This document shows, piece by piece, positions 7,206 to 14,813 of a DNA stretch of 21,545 bases. Below the pieces are notes generated by a model, which saw only the letters and a list, made by a program, of their open reading frames with translations, made no database searches and was not told the DNA's origin. How positions within the stretch are numbered: the stretch's first letter is position 1; the number at the start of each line of letters is the position of its first letter. The stretch is from IMG/VR virus record IMGVR_UViG_3300033153_011024, positions 1-21,545 of that record, one strand, 5' to 3'. Source of the stretch: a virus. Both the position numbers and the translations under genes were made by a program.

Positions 7206-7440
7206 CACTCTCCTTCCTCTTCTCTTTCATTAACGTATGCTCTTGCAATCTCTTAACTTCCTCTACTCTCCCCTCACTAATCTTATTCCCGAAGGAGGTC
7301 AGGAGTATCCCAAGCTCCTCAGGGTACAGAGAGACGGTGATGCTCTCCCCTGCTCTCTGTATCGTAAGATTAGTTAAGCCACTCTCAATAGTCTCTAGAG
7401 TAATGAGGGAGAAGGAGGCTGACCTAAGTTTTATCTCCAC
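7186..7440 (-). CDS. Hypothetical phage protein, GTG start
   Basis: An 84-residue protein (MEIKLRSASFSLITLETIES...), probably beta-rich in the first half, with a basic helical tail (VEEVKRLQEHTLMKEKRKES). Translation starts at GTG 7440 behind AAGGAGGATTAA, right after the stop of the DUF3310 gene. It overlaps the dUTPase start by 20 bases. A one-mismatch palindrome copy lies at 7392. No family recognised. Confidence 0.65.
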   Translation of the reverse strand: MEIKLRSASFSLITLETIESGLTNLTIQRAGESITVSLYPEELGILLTSFGNKISEGRVEEVKRLQEHTLMKEKRKESDGNRVH

Positions 7441-7839
7441 TTAATCCTCCTTAAGTTTCTTTATGTAGTACTCTGCTTTGCCTATGTCCTCTCCCAACTC
7501 TCCCTTTCTCCCAAGTCTCATAAGATACTTAAGAGCATTACCAAGGAGATAGCCTCGTCTACCATCGAGTCCACTGAGTTGTACAGTACGGAGGATAACA
7601 TCCATAACCTCTATCTCCTTCTCAGGAATCAGTTGGTAGTGTGGTGGTGAGTTAACCATATCCCTAGGCTCTTCCTCTGCTTCATCAGAGTAGTGGATCA
7701 TACAACCACAATCAGGGCACACTACCTCAGCCAATCCAGTGGGTGTAGTGAACTCTGCCATACACTTATGACACCCCCACACCTCTCCCTTATCCATACT
7801 CTCTAGCTTCTCCATCTCTTCCCAGTTAAAAGGTTCCAT
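7441..7839 (-). CDS. DUF3310-type protein with N-terminal zinc motif
   Basis: The second half has the DUF3310 pattern: NSPPHYQ at 63-69, IEVMDVI, YLLGNALKYLMRLGRKGE (97-114) and DIGKAEYYIKKL at the end. DUF3310 proteins are widespread in phages; T7 gp1.7, a nucleotide kinase, is related, so a role in dNTP supply is plausible and fits the neighbouring ThyX-like and dUTPase genes. Before it is an unusual four-cysteine segment (Cys23, 26, 41, 44). The start is coupled to the upstream stop (TAATG) and follows GAGG. Confidence 0.8.
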   Translation of the reverse strand: MEPFNWEEMEKLESMDKGEVWGCHKCMAEFTTPTGLAEVVCPDCGCMIHYSDEAEEEPRDMVNSPPHYQLIPEKEIEVMDVILRTVQLSGLDGRRGYLLGNALKYLMRLGRKGELGEDIGKAEYYIKKLKED

Positions 7840-8339
7840 TAGTTAAGTCCTCTATAGAATCCACAAGACTTAAGCTCATGACACCCTCGTCTATAGATGC
7901 ACTGAGGTACCATCCTCTTAGCTAAGTCTTCATCCCACAAGGCTACACCATCCTTAATATCCATCATCACCTTAGTGGTATCTGCATGGCTCTTAAAGCA
8001 TAGTCTCTTCTTAGAGAGATTGACAAGCGCCTCAGCATTGAGGAGCATCATGTGGTCAACTGGTGTATCCCTATCAACATTCTCACCTCCACCTCTATCA
8101 TCCCGATTAGTACCTACGAAGTGAGTGATACCAAGAGAGTGACGAACGAAGTGAACAGATACAAAGGTGGGTATAGAATACATACGGATTATGAAGAGTT
8201 GAGTTCTCATAGGACTATGCTCAACCTTATACATAGTCTCTAGAGAGATGGAGGACTTAACCTTATTCCCCATAGTGAACTCACAAGCTTCCCTCATAAG
8301 TTCCTCATTAGTTATCTTCTCCACTATAATATCACTCAT
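7839..8339 (-). CDS. thyX: ThyX-like (flavin-dependent thymidylate synthase family) protein
   Basis: A 166-residue protein whose core, FVSVHFVRHSLGITHFVG followed by TNRDDRGGG, lines up with the ThyX region Q-x2-RHR-x2-S-x-N-x2-S-x-R. NAEALVNLSKKRL then resembles the later conserved N...L...R segment. ThyX makes dTMP from dUMP with a reduced flavin, replacing ThyA. The canonical RHR reads RHS here, and the protein is shorter than typical ThyX (about 220 residues or more), so this is a compact phage variant or a relative with changed function. A C-terminal group of cysteines is present. Neighbours dUTPase and DUF3310 support a nucleotide role. One TCTCTAGAGA at 8237. The start is behind GGAGTTACC. 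Confidence 0.6.
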   Translation of the reverse strand: MSDIIVEKITNEELMREACEFTMGNKVKSSISLETMYKVEHSPMRTQLFIIRMYSIPTFVSVHFVRHSLGITHFVGTNRDDRGGGENVDRDTPVDHMMLLNAEALVNLSKKRLCFKSHADTTKVMMDIKDGVALWDEDLAKRMVPQCIYRRGCHELKSCGFYRGLN

Positions 8340-8899
8340 GGTAACTCCTTCCGTATCTCCTGAAGTTTGTACATAGTACTCACCTTAGCTTCCTCTAACC
8401 CTCTTGCGAAGATCTTAGGACACATACCATTAAGGCTCATCTCCTTCCCACTAGGGAGCTTACGACCCATGAGATCTCTGATCAACTCATGCTCCATCCA
8501 AGATGCCTCATCATTGCTATCAACATTAGCAAGTATCGTACACTGTAGATTCCAGGGTTCCTCATGGAACATAGCTTGGACTGGTAAGCTCCCAGTCTCA
8601 TAGAACTCCCAACCACTAGGGATATCTCTCTCCTCTGTGAACTTGTTGTACCCCTTGTAGACCTTACGACCTACGTAGATCTGCTCAGTTCTTAGATTGA
8701 CTATAGAGTATATGAAACCATAACCTTCTGGCTTAGGCTCCACCTCTCCTGTCCACTGGTGCTTAAGAGTAACTCTATCTCTAGCAGAGGTAGCCTCCTC
8801 CTCAGTATCATACGTCCCTAAGTATACCAGCTTATTCTCACTAGGCCATATGACTGCCTTGAACTTACCACTCTTCTGCTTATAGATTCCTTTAGGCAT
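8336..8899 (-). CDS. AP2-domain + GIY-YIG endonuclease, homing type
   Basis: A 187-residue protein in two parts. Residues 3-48 form an AP2/ERF-like DNA-binding domain (GIYKQKSGKFKAVIW, then YLGTYDTEEEATSARD). Residues 60-160 are a GIY-YIG nuclease: GFIYSIV at 61-67, IYVGRK at 74-79, WEFYETGS at 97-104 and a likely catalytic Glu136, then LNG. AP2 domains in phages are typically attached to mobile homing endonucleases, so this is probably a free-standing selfish nuclease, here without a visible intron. It starts behind GAGAGGTG with an 8-base overlap and ends in an ATGA junction with the ThyX-like gene. Confidence 0.85.
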   Translation of the reverse strand: MPKGIYKQKSGKFKAVIWPSENKLVYLGTYDTEEEATSARDRVTLKHQWTGEVEPKPEGYGFIYSIVNLRTEQIYVGRKVYKGYNKFTEERDIPSGWEFYETGSLPVQAMFHEEPWNLQCTILANVDSNDEASWMEHELIRDLMGRKLPSGKEMSLNGMCPKIFARGLEEAKVSTMYKLQEIRKELP

Positions 8900-9146
8900 T
8901 AAGCACCTCTCCCATTCTCTGTGTTACCTCAAGTAAGAGATCCATAGTCATCTGACCAAAGATAAGCATCATCTCATCCTCCTCCATACCCTCAGGTGCT
9001 GAGTTGAGGAGATTACCAAGGGCTACTATAAGCGCAGCAGATAGGAGAGTTACCTTAGGATTCTCTAGAGAAGTAGAGCCATTAATCTTAGAGATACTCT
9101 CATCAACGAGGGACTTAATCATTAACTCCCTTACTTTATCATCCAT
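8892..9146 (-). CDS. Hypothetical helical protein, possible paralogue of the upstream gene
   Basis: An 84-residue protein, likely all helical, with a hydrophobic segment VTLLSAALIVALGNLL and then an acidic stretch (EGMEEDEMM) followed by a Met-rich helix. The order of segments is similar to the C-terminal half of the preceding gene (9139-9501). Carries a TCTCTAGAGA copy at 9062 (Ser-Leu-Glu). Start behind GAGG; overlaps both neighbours by 8 bases. Function unknown. Confidence 0.65.
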   Translation of the reverse strand: MDDKVRELMIKSLVDESISKINGSTSLENPKVTLLSAALIVALGNLLNSAPEGMEEDEMMLIFGQMTMDLLLEVTQRMGEVLNA

Positions 9147-9501
9147 TGCACATCACCTCATCAAGATTCTGAAGAGAACTAGCAAGTAATCCAAGAGTCA
9201 TACTCATGATAAGTTCATCTTGAGTATCCTCAGGTTGCCCCTTGACAATAGAGATGCCCTCAGCTAAACTCATCATGAAGGCCACAGCAATAGAGCAAGC
9301 TTCCTCACTCTTAAGTAAGGAAGGACTCAAGCCCTCCTTAGTATTCTTAAGAATCTCGTCAAGCATAATATCACCTGCGCTTCCTCCATGAACTTCAGCC
9401 ATAACCTTAGCTGTAATCTTAGGATCAACACCTGCTTTGTGCATAATTCTCATCATCTCTACTGCTTCTTCCTTGCTCTGTACTTTAGTATCTTCACTCA
9501 T
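9139..9501 (-). CDS. Hypothetical helical phage protein
   Basis: A 120-residue protein of helical character (MSEDTKVQSKEEAVEMMRIM... and EEACSIAVAFMMSLAEGISI, then an acidic linker and SMTLGLLASSL). Hydrophobic helices are short and mixed with polar residues, so soluble bundle is more likely than membrane. Start behind AGGAGAAAGTAAAG; overlaps both neighbours by 8 bases. It sits between two GIY-YIG nuclease genes. No family recognised. Confidence 0.65.
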   Translation of the reverse strand: MSEDTKVQSKEEAVEMMRIMHKAGVDPKITAKVMAEVHGGSAGDIMLDEILKNTKEGLSPSLLKSEEACSIAVAFMMSLAEGISIVKGQPEDTQDELIMSMTLGLLASSLQNLDEVMCNG

Positions 9502-10246
9502 CTTTACTTTCTCCTATTGTTATATGCTTCCATATCTTACCAGTCTTTATATTACTGATAACACTTTGGCCAATATTAAACTTCCTTGATATCTCTGCTC
9601 CTGTGAAGTCTCCAGATCTTAATAACACTACAATCTCTCTGACCATATCTTCAGTTAACTTTCCATGAGAGATTGCCAAGTTAACCTTAGCGGAATCACT
9701 AGCCACCATACCTTTCAGACCTTCACTCACAGCTTTGTTCCACTCTGGAGTGTGAATAACTCCAACATGACCTTTCCTTATATTATCTTTATGTTCATCA
9801 CTGAGAAACAGAGGTTGTCTAAACTTGATTGCCCCTATCATTAAGTTAAAGTACCTGAACTCTCCACACTCCATCTGAGTACCAAGTACATCCCTCTCCC
9901 ATTGTATCTGTGTTTCAGAATATGTTAAGACGCCCCTACTCCTACACAGCTTTATAATCTCATACTCATACTCATGGTCAGGATTCTTTTTCATGAACTT
10001 CGCTAGAGAATTACTACTCCCCTTGTAGGCCCGCCAATCAGACTCCCTCCAACAACTTGCCTTCCACCTTGGAGATTTCCTATCAGCTACCTTTGACCTG
10101 CACTTCTTTGCTCCTGGCTTTGCAAGGTAGAACTGTTTCTTACCAATGTATGCCCTCCCTGTTGTTTTATCTCGGATAATATAAATGAATCCAAAGTAGT
10201 TCTTTGTATCAGCCTTAAGCCCAACCCAGTGTCCTTGGTTACTCAT
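9494..10246 (-). CDS. GIY-YIG homing endonuclease with NUMOD3 and helix-turn-helix
   Basis: A 250-residue nuclease. GFIYII (19-24) and AYIGKKQF (32-39) are the GIY-YIG core; WRAYKGSS (71-78) follows, Glu111 or Glu117 is the likely catalytic acid, and FNL (133-135) closes the domain. Residues 147-180 (LSDEHKDNIRKG, then KAVSEGLKG) match the NUMOD3 DNA-binding repeat of homing endonucleases. The C-terminus (197-242) is a helix-turn-helix of the LTEDMVREIVVLL/AEISRKFNIGQSVISNI type. It starts inside the exonuclease stop (ATGA). It is probably a free-standing homing nuclease. Its target cannot be told from sequence alone. Confidence 0.85.
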   Translation of the reverse strand: MSNQGHWVGLKADTKNYFGFIYIIRDKTTGRAYIGKKQFYLAKPGAKKCRSKVADRKSPRWKASCWRESDWRAYKGSSNSLAKFMKKNPDHEYEYEIIKLCRSRGVLTYSETQIQWERDVLGTQMECGEFRYFNLMIGAIKFRQPLFLSDEHKDNIRKGHVGVIHTPEWNKAVSEGLKGMVASDSAKVNLAISHGKLTEDMVREIVVLLRSGDFTGAEISRKFNIGQSVISNIKTGKIWKHITIGESKDE

Positions 10247-11304
10247 GATCTATACCTATTAATCTTACCTTCCTTTGTAGGCAATTGATACTCCTCAAGC
10301 TCCCCTCTACGAAGGAAGACTAAAGAAGCTACTGTCTTTATCCACATGAGCACTCGTAGGATATACTCATCATCACCCTCTCCATCCTCCTGCTTTACCT
10401 TCGTCTTATAAAGAGCTACCATCTTCTGAAGTATAGTGAAGTCCTCCTCCTCATCCCAATCAGTACCCTTAAAGTAGTTATTAAAAGTCTTAGGGCCTAA
10501 GCCCTTAGGAGATCTGATGTTATCAGTGCTATCCCCAGTAGCTATCTGCTTCCATAGATTATATCTAGCATCCCCCTCATTCACGTTAGTCCATGTATGC
10601 TTGAAGGGGTCATAGAAGCGCCCCTTGATCTGTAGCAAGTCTTTATCACAACCTACGATAGTCCAAGGGATACCTAACTTCTCAAGTTCCTTAGCTCGTA
10701 TGATCACTAGATCATCAGCTTCTAAGTTCTCATTGAGCGCAGCGGCCTTAGTATTCATAAGATACTGCTTACAATCAGGCAAGTTCTGAGGTCTCCTACC
10801 CTTACGATTACCCTTGTAATCAGGGATGATATCGTATCTAAAGTTACTCTTACCAGTTACGAAGTACTCAACATCCCTACCATCAAAGATCTCTAGAGAG
10901 TTCTTAAGTAGCTTGAGAGCATGGTTAGCTGGCTCAGGTGCCCACCTCTGCTCATAGGTTACATCCTTGTATACAGCAGCCTCATTAATAGCCTCCTTCT
11001 TATACTTAAAGGGGCCACTTAAGTCATCCCCATCAGAGCTTATGATGAACCACCGGCTCCCATCAGTAGCAGCAGCAGCTCTGTATGCATGGGTATCAGC
11101 ATCAACTAAGTAGCGTACCCTCTGACCACCTCTGGTCTTGGGTACGCTATGAGTAGGGGTACTGAGAGGAGAATAAGAGTAGCTAGTAGGATTCAAGAGA
11201 CTGTCCATAAGATCTTGGACAGCAGCAGCAGCAAAAGCCTCACGTTGAGGAGTTTGCCCTCCTATTGTATAATCACTAAAGATCAGCTTAGAATTGGCCT
11301 TCAT
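10243..11304 (-). CDS. 5'-3' exonuclease, T7 gp6/FEN type
   Basis: A 353-residue nuclease, counterpart of T7 gp6, which degrades host DNA and removes RNA primers. Seen in order: YLVDADTHAYRAAA (65-78, metal-binding Asp68 and Asp70), YKGNR (163-167), EADDL (195-199), CDKDLLQIKG (219-228), GDSTDNI (257-263) and GLGPKT (268-273, helix-hairpin-helix). About 60 Ala/Ser-rich residues precede the first motif, more than in T7 gp6. The start at 11304 (or the adjacent ATG 11307) follows GGGGGTG and fits the overlap with SSB; the longer in-frame version from 11352 would overlap SSB by 65 bases. One TCTCTAGAGA at 10890. Confidence 0.9.
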   Translation of the reverse strand: MKANSKLIFSDYTIGGQTPQREAFAAAAVQDLMDSLLNPTSYSYSPLSTPTHSVPKTRGGQRVRYLVDADTHAYRAAAATDGSRWFIISSDGDDLSGPFKYKKEAINEAAVYKDVTYEQRWAPEPANHALKLLKNSLEIFDGRDVEYFVTGKSNFRYDIIPDYKGNRKGRRPQNLPDCKQYLMNTKAAALNENLEADDLVIIRAKELEKLGIPWTIVGCDKDLLQIKGRFYDPFKHTWTNVNEGDARYNLWKQIATGDSTDNIRSPKGLGPKTFNNYFKGTDWDEEEDFTILQKMVALYKTKVKQEDGEGDDEYILRVLMWIKTVASLVFLRRGELEEYQLPTKEGKINRYRS

Positions 11305-11764
11305 CATCACCCCCTGTTGTATCTTCAAAGGATGAGGAGCCTCCGAACTCAACTAAGGAGAGGACTTGGATACCATTAATGTACGTACTAATCTTAGCTA
11401 CGTTAGGCCACTTACGAGCACCAATCTTGATGTTAACTATCGTACCATTACCAAGTTCCTCAGTCACAGGTGTTCTCCCATCTGCCCCAACGATCAACAA
11501 GTTTCTCTTCTGAGTCTTACCATCCTTCTCAAACTTAGCAGACTTAGGTGTGATCCAGTAGTCTCCCTTAGTACCCTTGACATGGAAGCCAGCCTTAATC
11601 ATAGCACTAGCATACTTATCTGTAAGCTTCACATCAATGCACCACTTCTCAGGAGCACCCTGAAAGCTATCACCCTGGTGAGGTTGTACCTTTGCCCACT
11701 TAACTTCAGTTGAGGGGATTGTCATCTCTACGTATCCATCAATATACTTTTGCTCGATCTTCAT
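11288..11764 (-). CDS. Single-stranded DNA-binding protein, T7 gp2.5 type
   Basis: This 158-residue protein should coat single-stranded DNA at the fork and contact polymerase and helicase. Seen: beta-rich body (WCIDVKLTDKYASAMIKAGF, then DYWITPKS and GNGTIVNIKIGARKW) and an acidic C-terminal tail GGDDEGQF ending in Phe, the hallmark used by gp2.5 to bind partners. Its place between the polymerase and the exonuclease agrees. Start behind TAGGAG in a 63-base leader, one of the few untranslated stretches in this block. Confidence 0.8.
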   Translation of the reverse strand: MKIEQKYIDGYVEMTIPSTEVKWAKVQPHQGDSFQGAPEKWCIDVKLTDKYASAMIKAGFHVKGTKGDYWITPKSAKFEKDGKTQKRNLLIVGADGRTPVTEELGNGTIVNIKIGARKWPNVAKISTYINGIQVLSLVEFGGSSSFEDTTGGDDEGQF

Positions 11765-11827
11765 GTGTTACTTCTCCTAATCTTATGGCATAATTGCCAA
11801 GTATTAGTGGTATACCCTTATCTAACC
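11765..11827 (-). promoter_or_regulatory. 63-base leader upstream of SSB with small dyad
   Basis: One of the few noncoding gaps in the leftward block. It has the SSB ribosome binding site TAGGAG and, at 11786-11799, a dyad with arms TGGCA and TGCCA around four bases. I see no convincing sigma70 promoter. A small operator or RNA hairpin is possible. Confidence 0.3.
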
Positions 11828-12325
11828 TTATTGGCTATCAAGTATCTCACGCATTGCTCTAACTCTATTGTCTACACTCTGTCTACAAATGGGGAGTTGT
11901 CTAGCTATATTCCTATAAGATCTCCCCTCTCCTATCATACTTAAGATAGATAGGGACAAGGGATCTAGTGTAAGCTTAAGCTTATCCAATCTATCCCTAG
12001 CTTCCATCATAGGTTCAAAGCTTTCTATACTCTTCCTTGCATGTACGATGTTACCACTGATCCTCCACTGTTCCTCACTCAGTATCTCTTGAGGGATAAC
12101 CTTCCTATTAATATAATTCCTAAGCTTGTTCATCACATTAGAATATACGTAAGAGTAGAAGGGATATCCCTTACTCTCATCATATGTATTTATAGAATGC
12201 ATAGTAGCAAGCTTACTCTCACTTAAGATATCATCAAAGTCTAAGCTTATATTACTGAACTTCTTAAGTGTCCTCATAGTACAGCTATGTTGTATCTTAG
12301 CTAACCTTACTGGATCTATCTCCAT
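11828..12325 (-). CDS. RNA polymerase sigma-70-family-like factor
   Basis: A 165-residue protein with the size and layout of a two-domain sigma factor. Residues 28-75 (FDDILSESKLATMHSINTYD, then YPFYSYVYSNVMNKLRNYI) resemble sigma region 2, which holds core RNA polymerase and melts the -10 element. Residues 118-163 (LDPLSLSILSMIGEGRSYRN, IARQLPICRQSVDNRVR) are a region-4-like helix-turn-helix for the -35 element. It would let the phage direct the host polymerase to its own promoters. It starts at ATG 12325, coupled to the polymerase stop (TAATG) with GGAGG upstream; a TTG at 12343 is a less likely start. The similarity is by pattern and not by search; another HTH regulator is possible. Confidence 0.65.
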   Translation of the reverse strand: MEIDPVRLAKIQHSCTMRTLKKFSNISLDFDDILSESKLATMHSINTYDESKGYPFYSYVYSNVMNKLRNYINRKVIPQEILSEEQWRISGNIVHARKSIESFEPMMEARDRLDKLKLTLDPLSLSILSMIGEGRSYRNIARQLPICRQSVDNRVRAMREILDSQ

Positions 12326-14268
12326 TAGTGAGTATCCCTCCAATTCTTACCTACCTTAGCTTCTGCTGTGACAGCCACCTTGATCTTAAGTATATCCCCA
12401 ACTCGACCAGCTTGAGTACACATACGAGATGCAAAGTACTCAGCATCCTTACGCTCTCCCTCAAACTCTATCTGTAACTCATCATGCATAGCTATGACCT
12501 GCTTAGCACAGTCAGGCATCCTCTCATCAACTCTGATCATCCACTCCTTAAAGATGATAGCTGCTGTTGATTGTATAAGTGTATTAAGAAGCTTATGCTT
12601 AGATCTAATGTAAAGTCTACGTCCATCGAAGCCCTTAATGTAAGATCCGTGAGAAGCGTAAGCCTTCTCTAGAGACTTAACTAATTCTAGGATAGCTGGG
12701 TACTTCTTATAGAATACAGACTTAATCTGTGCTCCATTCAATCCATTGTTAGCTATGGCCTCTAGCTTACCAGCACCAGCCCCATACATAAGAGCGTACA
12801 GGATGCTCTTAGCAGTGTCCCTATCAACTTGCCATATCTTGGCATTAGCTGCATGGAAGTCACCCTTCAGTATCTCATCAGCGAGAGCCTGTCCACCCTT
12901 GTAGGCCATACAATAGTGAGCAAGGACTACAGCTTCAATGCCTGAGAGATCCACACCTATCAACCAAGACCCTTGAGGAACTTTAAATAACTCCCTCATC
13001 TCCTCACCATAGGGTGTAGATGGCCTTGGGATATTAACTAAACCGAAGTGGCGATAGCGACCTGTGTTAGTACCACAAGTAAACCCATCAGCACCTACTC
13101 TCTCATCTCCTCTCTCATGAACTAGGGAGAGGAGACCACTAGCCTTGCTATCCTTCTTACGGAAGGATAGAAGCATAGACTTCCTATGCTTAACAATATT
13201 GTACCTTGCTAGATCCTGCCCTAAGCCAGAGGGGAGGGAGGAATAACTATCCTCAGTAAGCTTAGGACTTGTACGTTTCCATGAGCCATCCTCCTGCTTC
13301 TTATTATTCCACTCAGTGGGCTTCCACCCTAGCCCAAGGAGTAGCTCAACTACTTGAGTACTACTCTTGAGATTAACCTGCTCCACCTTAATCTTAGTGA
13401 ATGGGCCTTGAGCACACTCCTTATTCCTAAGGTTAATTATGTCAAGCATAAGATCATCTTGAGTATCATCCTGGAGTCCACCATTGCGATCATCCCACAA
13501 CTCTTGTAATCCCTTAACCTCCTCACTCTCAAAGTAGTTCCTATTAATAGCAGTGTACATACCACTCTTAGTATGGCTGTTCTGCCCCTTCATCCCTTCT
13601 AACCTAGCTTCCTCCTGCTTACTCTTTGCTACCCCTACAATAGAGATAGTGGGTGGGACATCCTTAAGTATCTTAGTCTCTAGAGAACTTAGCTCCTCAC
13701 TCAGTTCCTTGTATAACCCTATACCCTTCTTGATATCAAAGGATACACCATCAATCACCTGCTGACTATGTATGTAAGATACCTCCTGCTCCATATCAAG
13801 AGCAGAGGAGAACACAGAGTAGCCTTCAACACTCTTGAAGTACTCATACACCTTAGTGCCTATGAGTACATCAGATTGACAACGCCATCCCATGTCATCA
13901 GTGTAGGTACTCCAATCCTCATGAGCTACCTTCTGTTGTTTAAGATGTAACTTCCTAGCCCAATAGTCTATGCTATGCTGTCCCTCTGGATAGAGAAGGC
14001 AGCTCACCAGCATAGTATCTACTATAAGCTGTTCATCTCCTGGCTTCCAGTTGTATAACTTAGCGAACATCCTGAAGTCATACCCACAACAGTTATGAGC
14101 TACTAGAGTGTCAGCACAGTGTAGGTAATCTAAGCCATCCGCTATCTCATTAGGCCCAAAGAGTTTAGACTCCCCACTCTCTATACAATACGTAGCAATA
14201 CAATGGCACTTAGTAACAACAGGTAGGAGTCCATCAGCCTCAGCATCAAAGACAATCGTCCTGCTCAT
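12325..14268 (-). CDS. DNA polymerase, family A, T7 gp5 type
   Basis: The 647-residue replicative polymerase. The 3'-5' proofreading domain has FDAEADGL at 7-14 (Asp8, Glu10) and AHNCCGYDF (Asp64). The polymerase domain has RYRHFGLVNIPRP (404-416), motif A LIGVDLSGIEAVVLAHY (Asp440), motif B RDTAKSILYALMYGAG (483-498; Lys487, Tyr491) and motif C HDE at 595-597. Tyr491 takes the place of T7 Tyr526 (E. coli Phe762), the variant usual in virulent phages. T7 gp5 is about 704 residues, so it is a little shorter. Starts coupled to the upstream stop (TAATG) behind GGAG. Two exact palindromes, at 12666 and 13677. Confidence 0.95.
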   Translation of the reverse strand: MSRTIVFDAEADGLLPVVTKCHCIATYCIESGESKLFGPNEIADGLDYLHCADTLVAHNCCGYDFRMFAKLYNWKPGDEQLIVDTMLVSCLLYPEGQHSIDYWARKLHLKQQKVAHEDWSTYTDDMGWRCQSDVLIGTKVYEYFKSVEGYSVFSSALDMEQEVSYIHSQQVIDGVSFDIKKGIGLYKELSEELSSLETKILKDVPPTISIVGVAKSKQEEARLEGMKGQNSHTKSGMYTAINRNYFESEEVKGLQELWDDRNGGLQDDTQDDLMLDIINLRNKECAQGPFTKIKVEQVNLKSSTQVVELLLGLGWKPTEWNNKKQEDGSWKRTSPKLTEDSYSSLPSGLGQDLARYNIVKHRKSMLLSFRKKDSKASGLLSLVHERGDERVGADGFTCGTNTGRYRHFGLVNIPRPSTPYGEEMRELFKVPQGSWLIGVDLSGIEAVVLAHYCMAYKGGQALADEILKGDFHAANAKIWQVDRDTAKSILYALMYGAGAGKLEAIANNGLNGAQIKSVFYKKYPAILELVKSLEKAYASHGSYIKGFDGRRLYIRSKHKLLNTLIQSTAAIIFKEWMIRVDERMPDCAKQVIAMHDELQIEFEGERKDAEYFASRMCTQAGRVGDILKIKVAVTAEAKVGKNWRDTH

Positions 14269-14813
14269 TAGCCAGCTCCTATCATCTTAACAGAGACCTC
14301 GATACCCTTATGATCCCAAGGTGCTTTGAGTACACTCTTAAGTTCCTCTACGATTAGTCCGAGTTCCTTACCAGTATCATAAGCACAGCCATAATTATTC
14401 TCATAAGTCTCCCTATACTCAGGCAGATCTAAGCTTAACTCAAGAGCTTTAGCCTGAAGAGATTTGTGGAAGAGTACAACCCCACCATCACCCTTAACAC
14501 TCACTATAGCAATAGGGTATTCTCTAGAGAGTTCTATCTCACTACTTAAGATCATCTCCTTACTCTTAACCTTGAAGCTGTACTCAGTGCTTGAGTTCTC
14601 CTTACTCTCCTTACTCTCCTTACTCTCCTTACTCTTCAGTGGTTCCATCTTATGCTTATAAGAGGAAGCATTAGCACCATCCTTTGTAGTGCAATAGTAG
14701 AAAGAAGAGTGGGAGCCCTCATCCTCCCTCAGCGTGAGTATATCTCCAACCTCTTTACTACCCCAAGCCTCTATAACCCTCACCTTATCACCCTTCTTAA
14801 GTAACCTTCCCAT
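14268..14813 (-). CDS. Two-part phage protein with SKE-repeat linker
   Basis: A 181-residue protein. Residues 1-55 (MGRLLKKGDKVRVIEAWGSK, VGDILTLRED) look like a small SH3/KOW-type beta barrel. A hydrophilic linker of repeated Ser-Lys-Glu follows, then a C-terminal domain of about 110 residues (YPIAIVSVKGDGGVVLFHKS and later ELGLIVEELKSVL) that I do not recognise. The ATG at 14813 follows GGAGGT seven bases upstream; the in-frame start at 14879 has no such site. It is translationally coupled to DNA polymerase by TAATG, so it may act at replication. One TCTCTAGAGA at 14521. Confidence 0.65.
   Translation of the reverse strand: MGRLLKKGDKVRVIEAWGSKEVGDILTLREDEGSHSSFYYCTTKDGANASSYKHKMEPLKSKESKESKESKENSSTEYSFKVKSKEMILSSEIELSREYPIAIVSVKGDGGVVLFHKSLQAKALELSLDLPEYRETYENNYGCAYDTGKELGLIVEELKSVLKAPWDHKGIEVSVKMIGAG
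14598..14633. repeat. Four tandem 9-bp units (CTCCTTACT)
   Basis: Four perfect CTCCTTACT units in a row, in frame, encode a Ser-Lys-Glu repeat in the linker of the gene at 14268-14813. The unit number could vary between relatives through slippage. Confidence 0.9.

Noticed and set aside
11305-11352. Longer N-terminus for the exonuclease from 11352
   Set aside because: It would overlap SSB by 65 bases and lacks the GGGGGTG site found just before 11304-11307.
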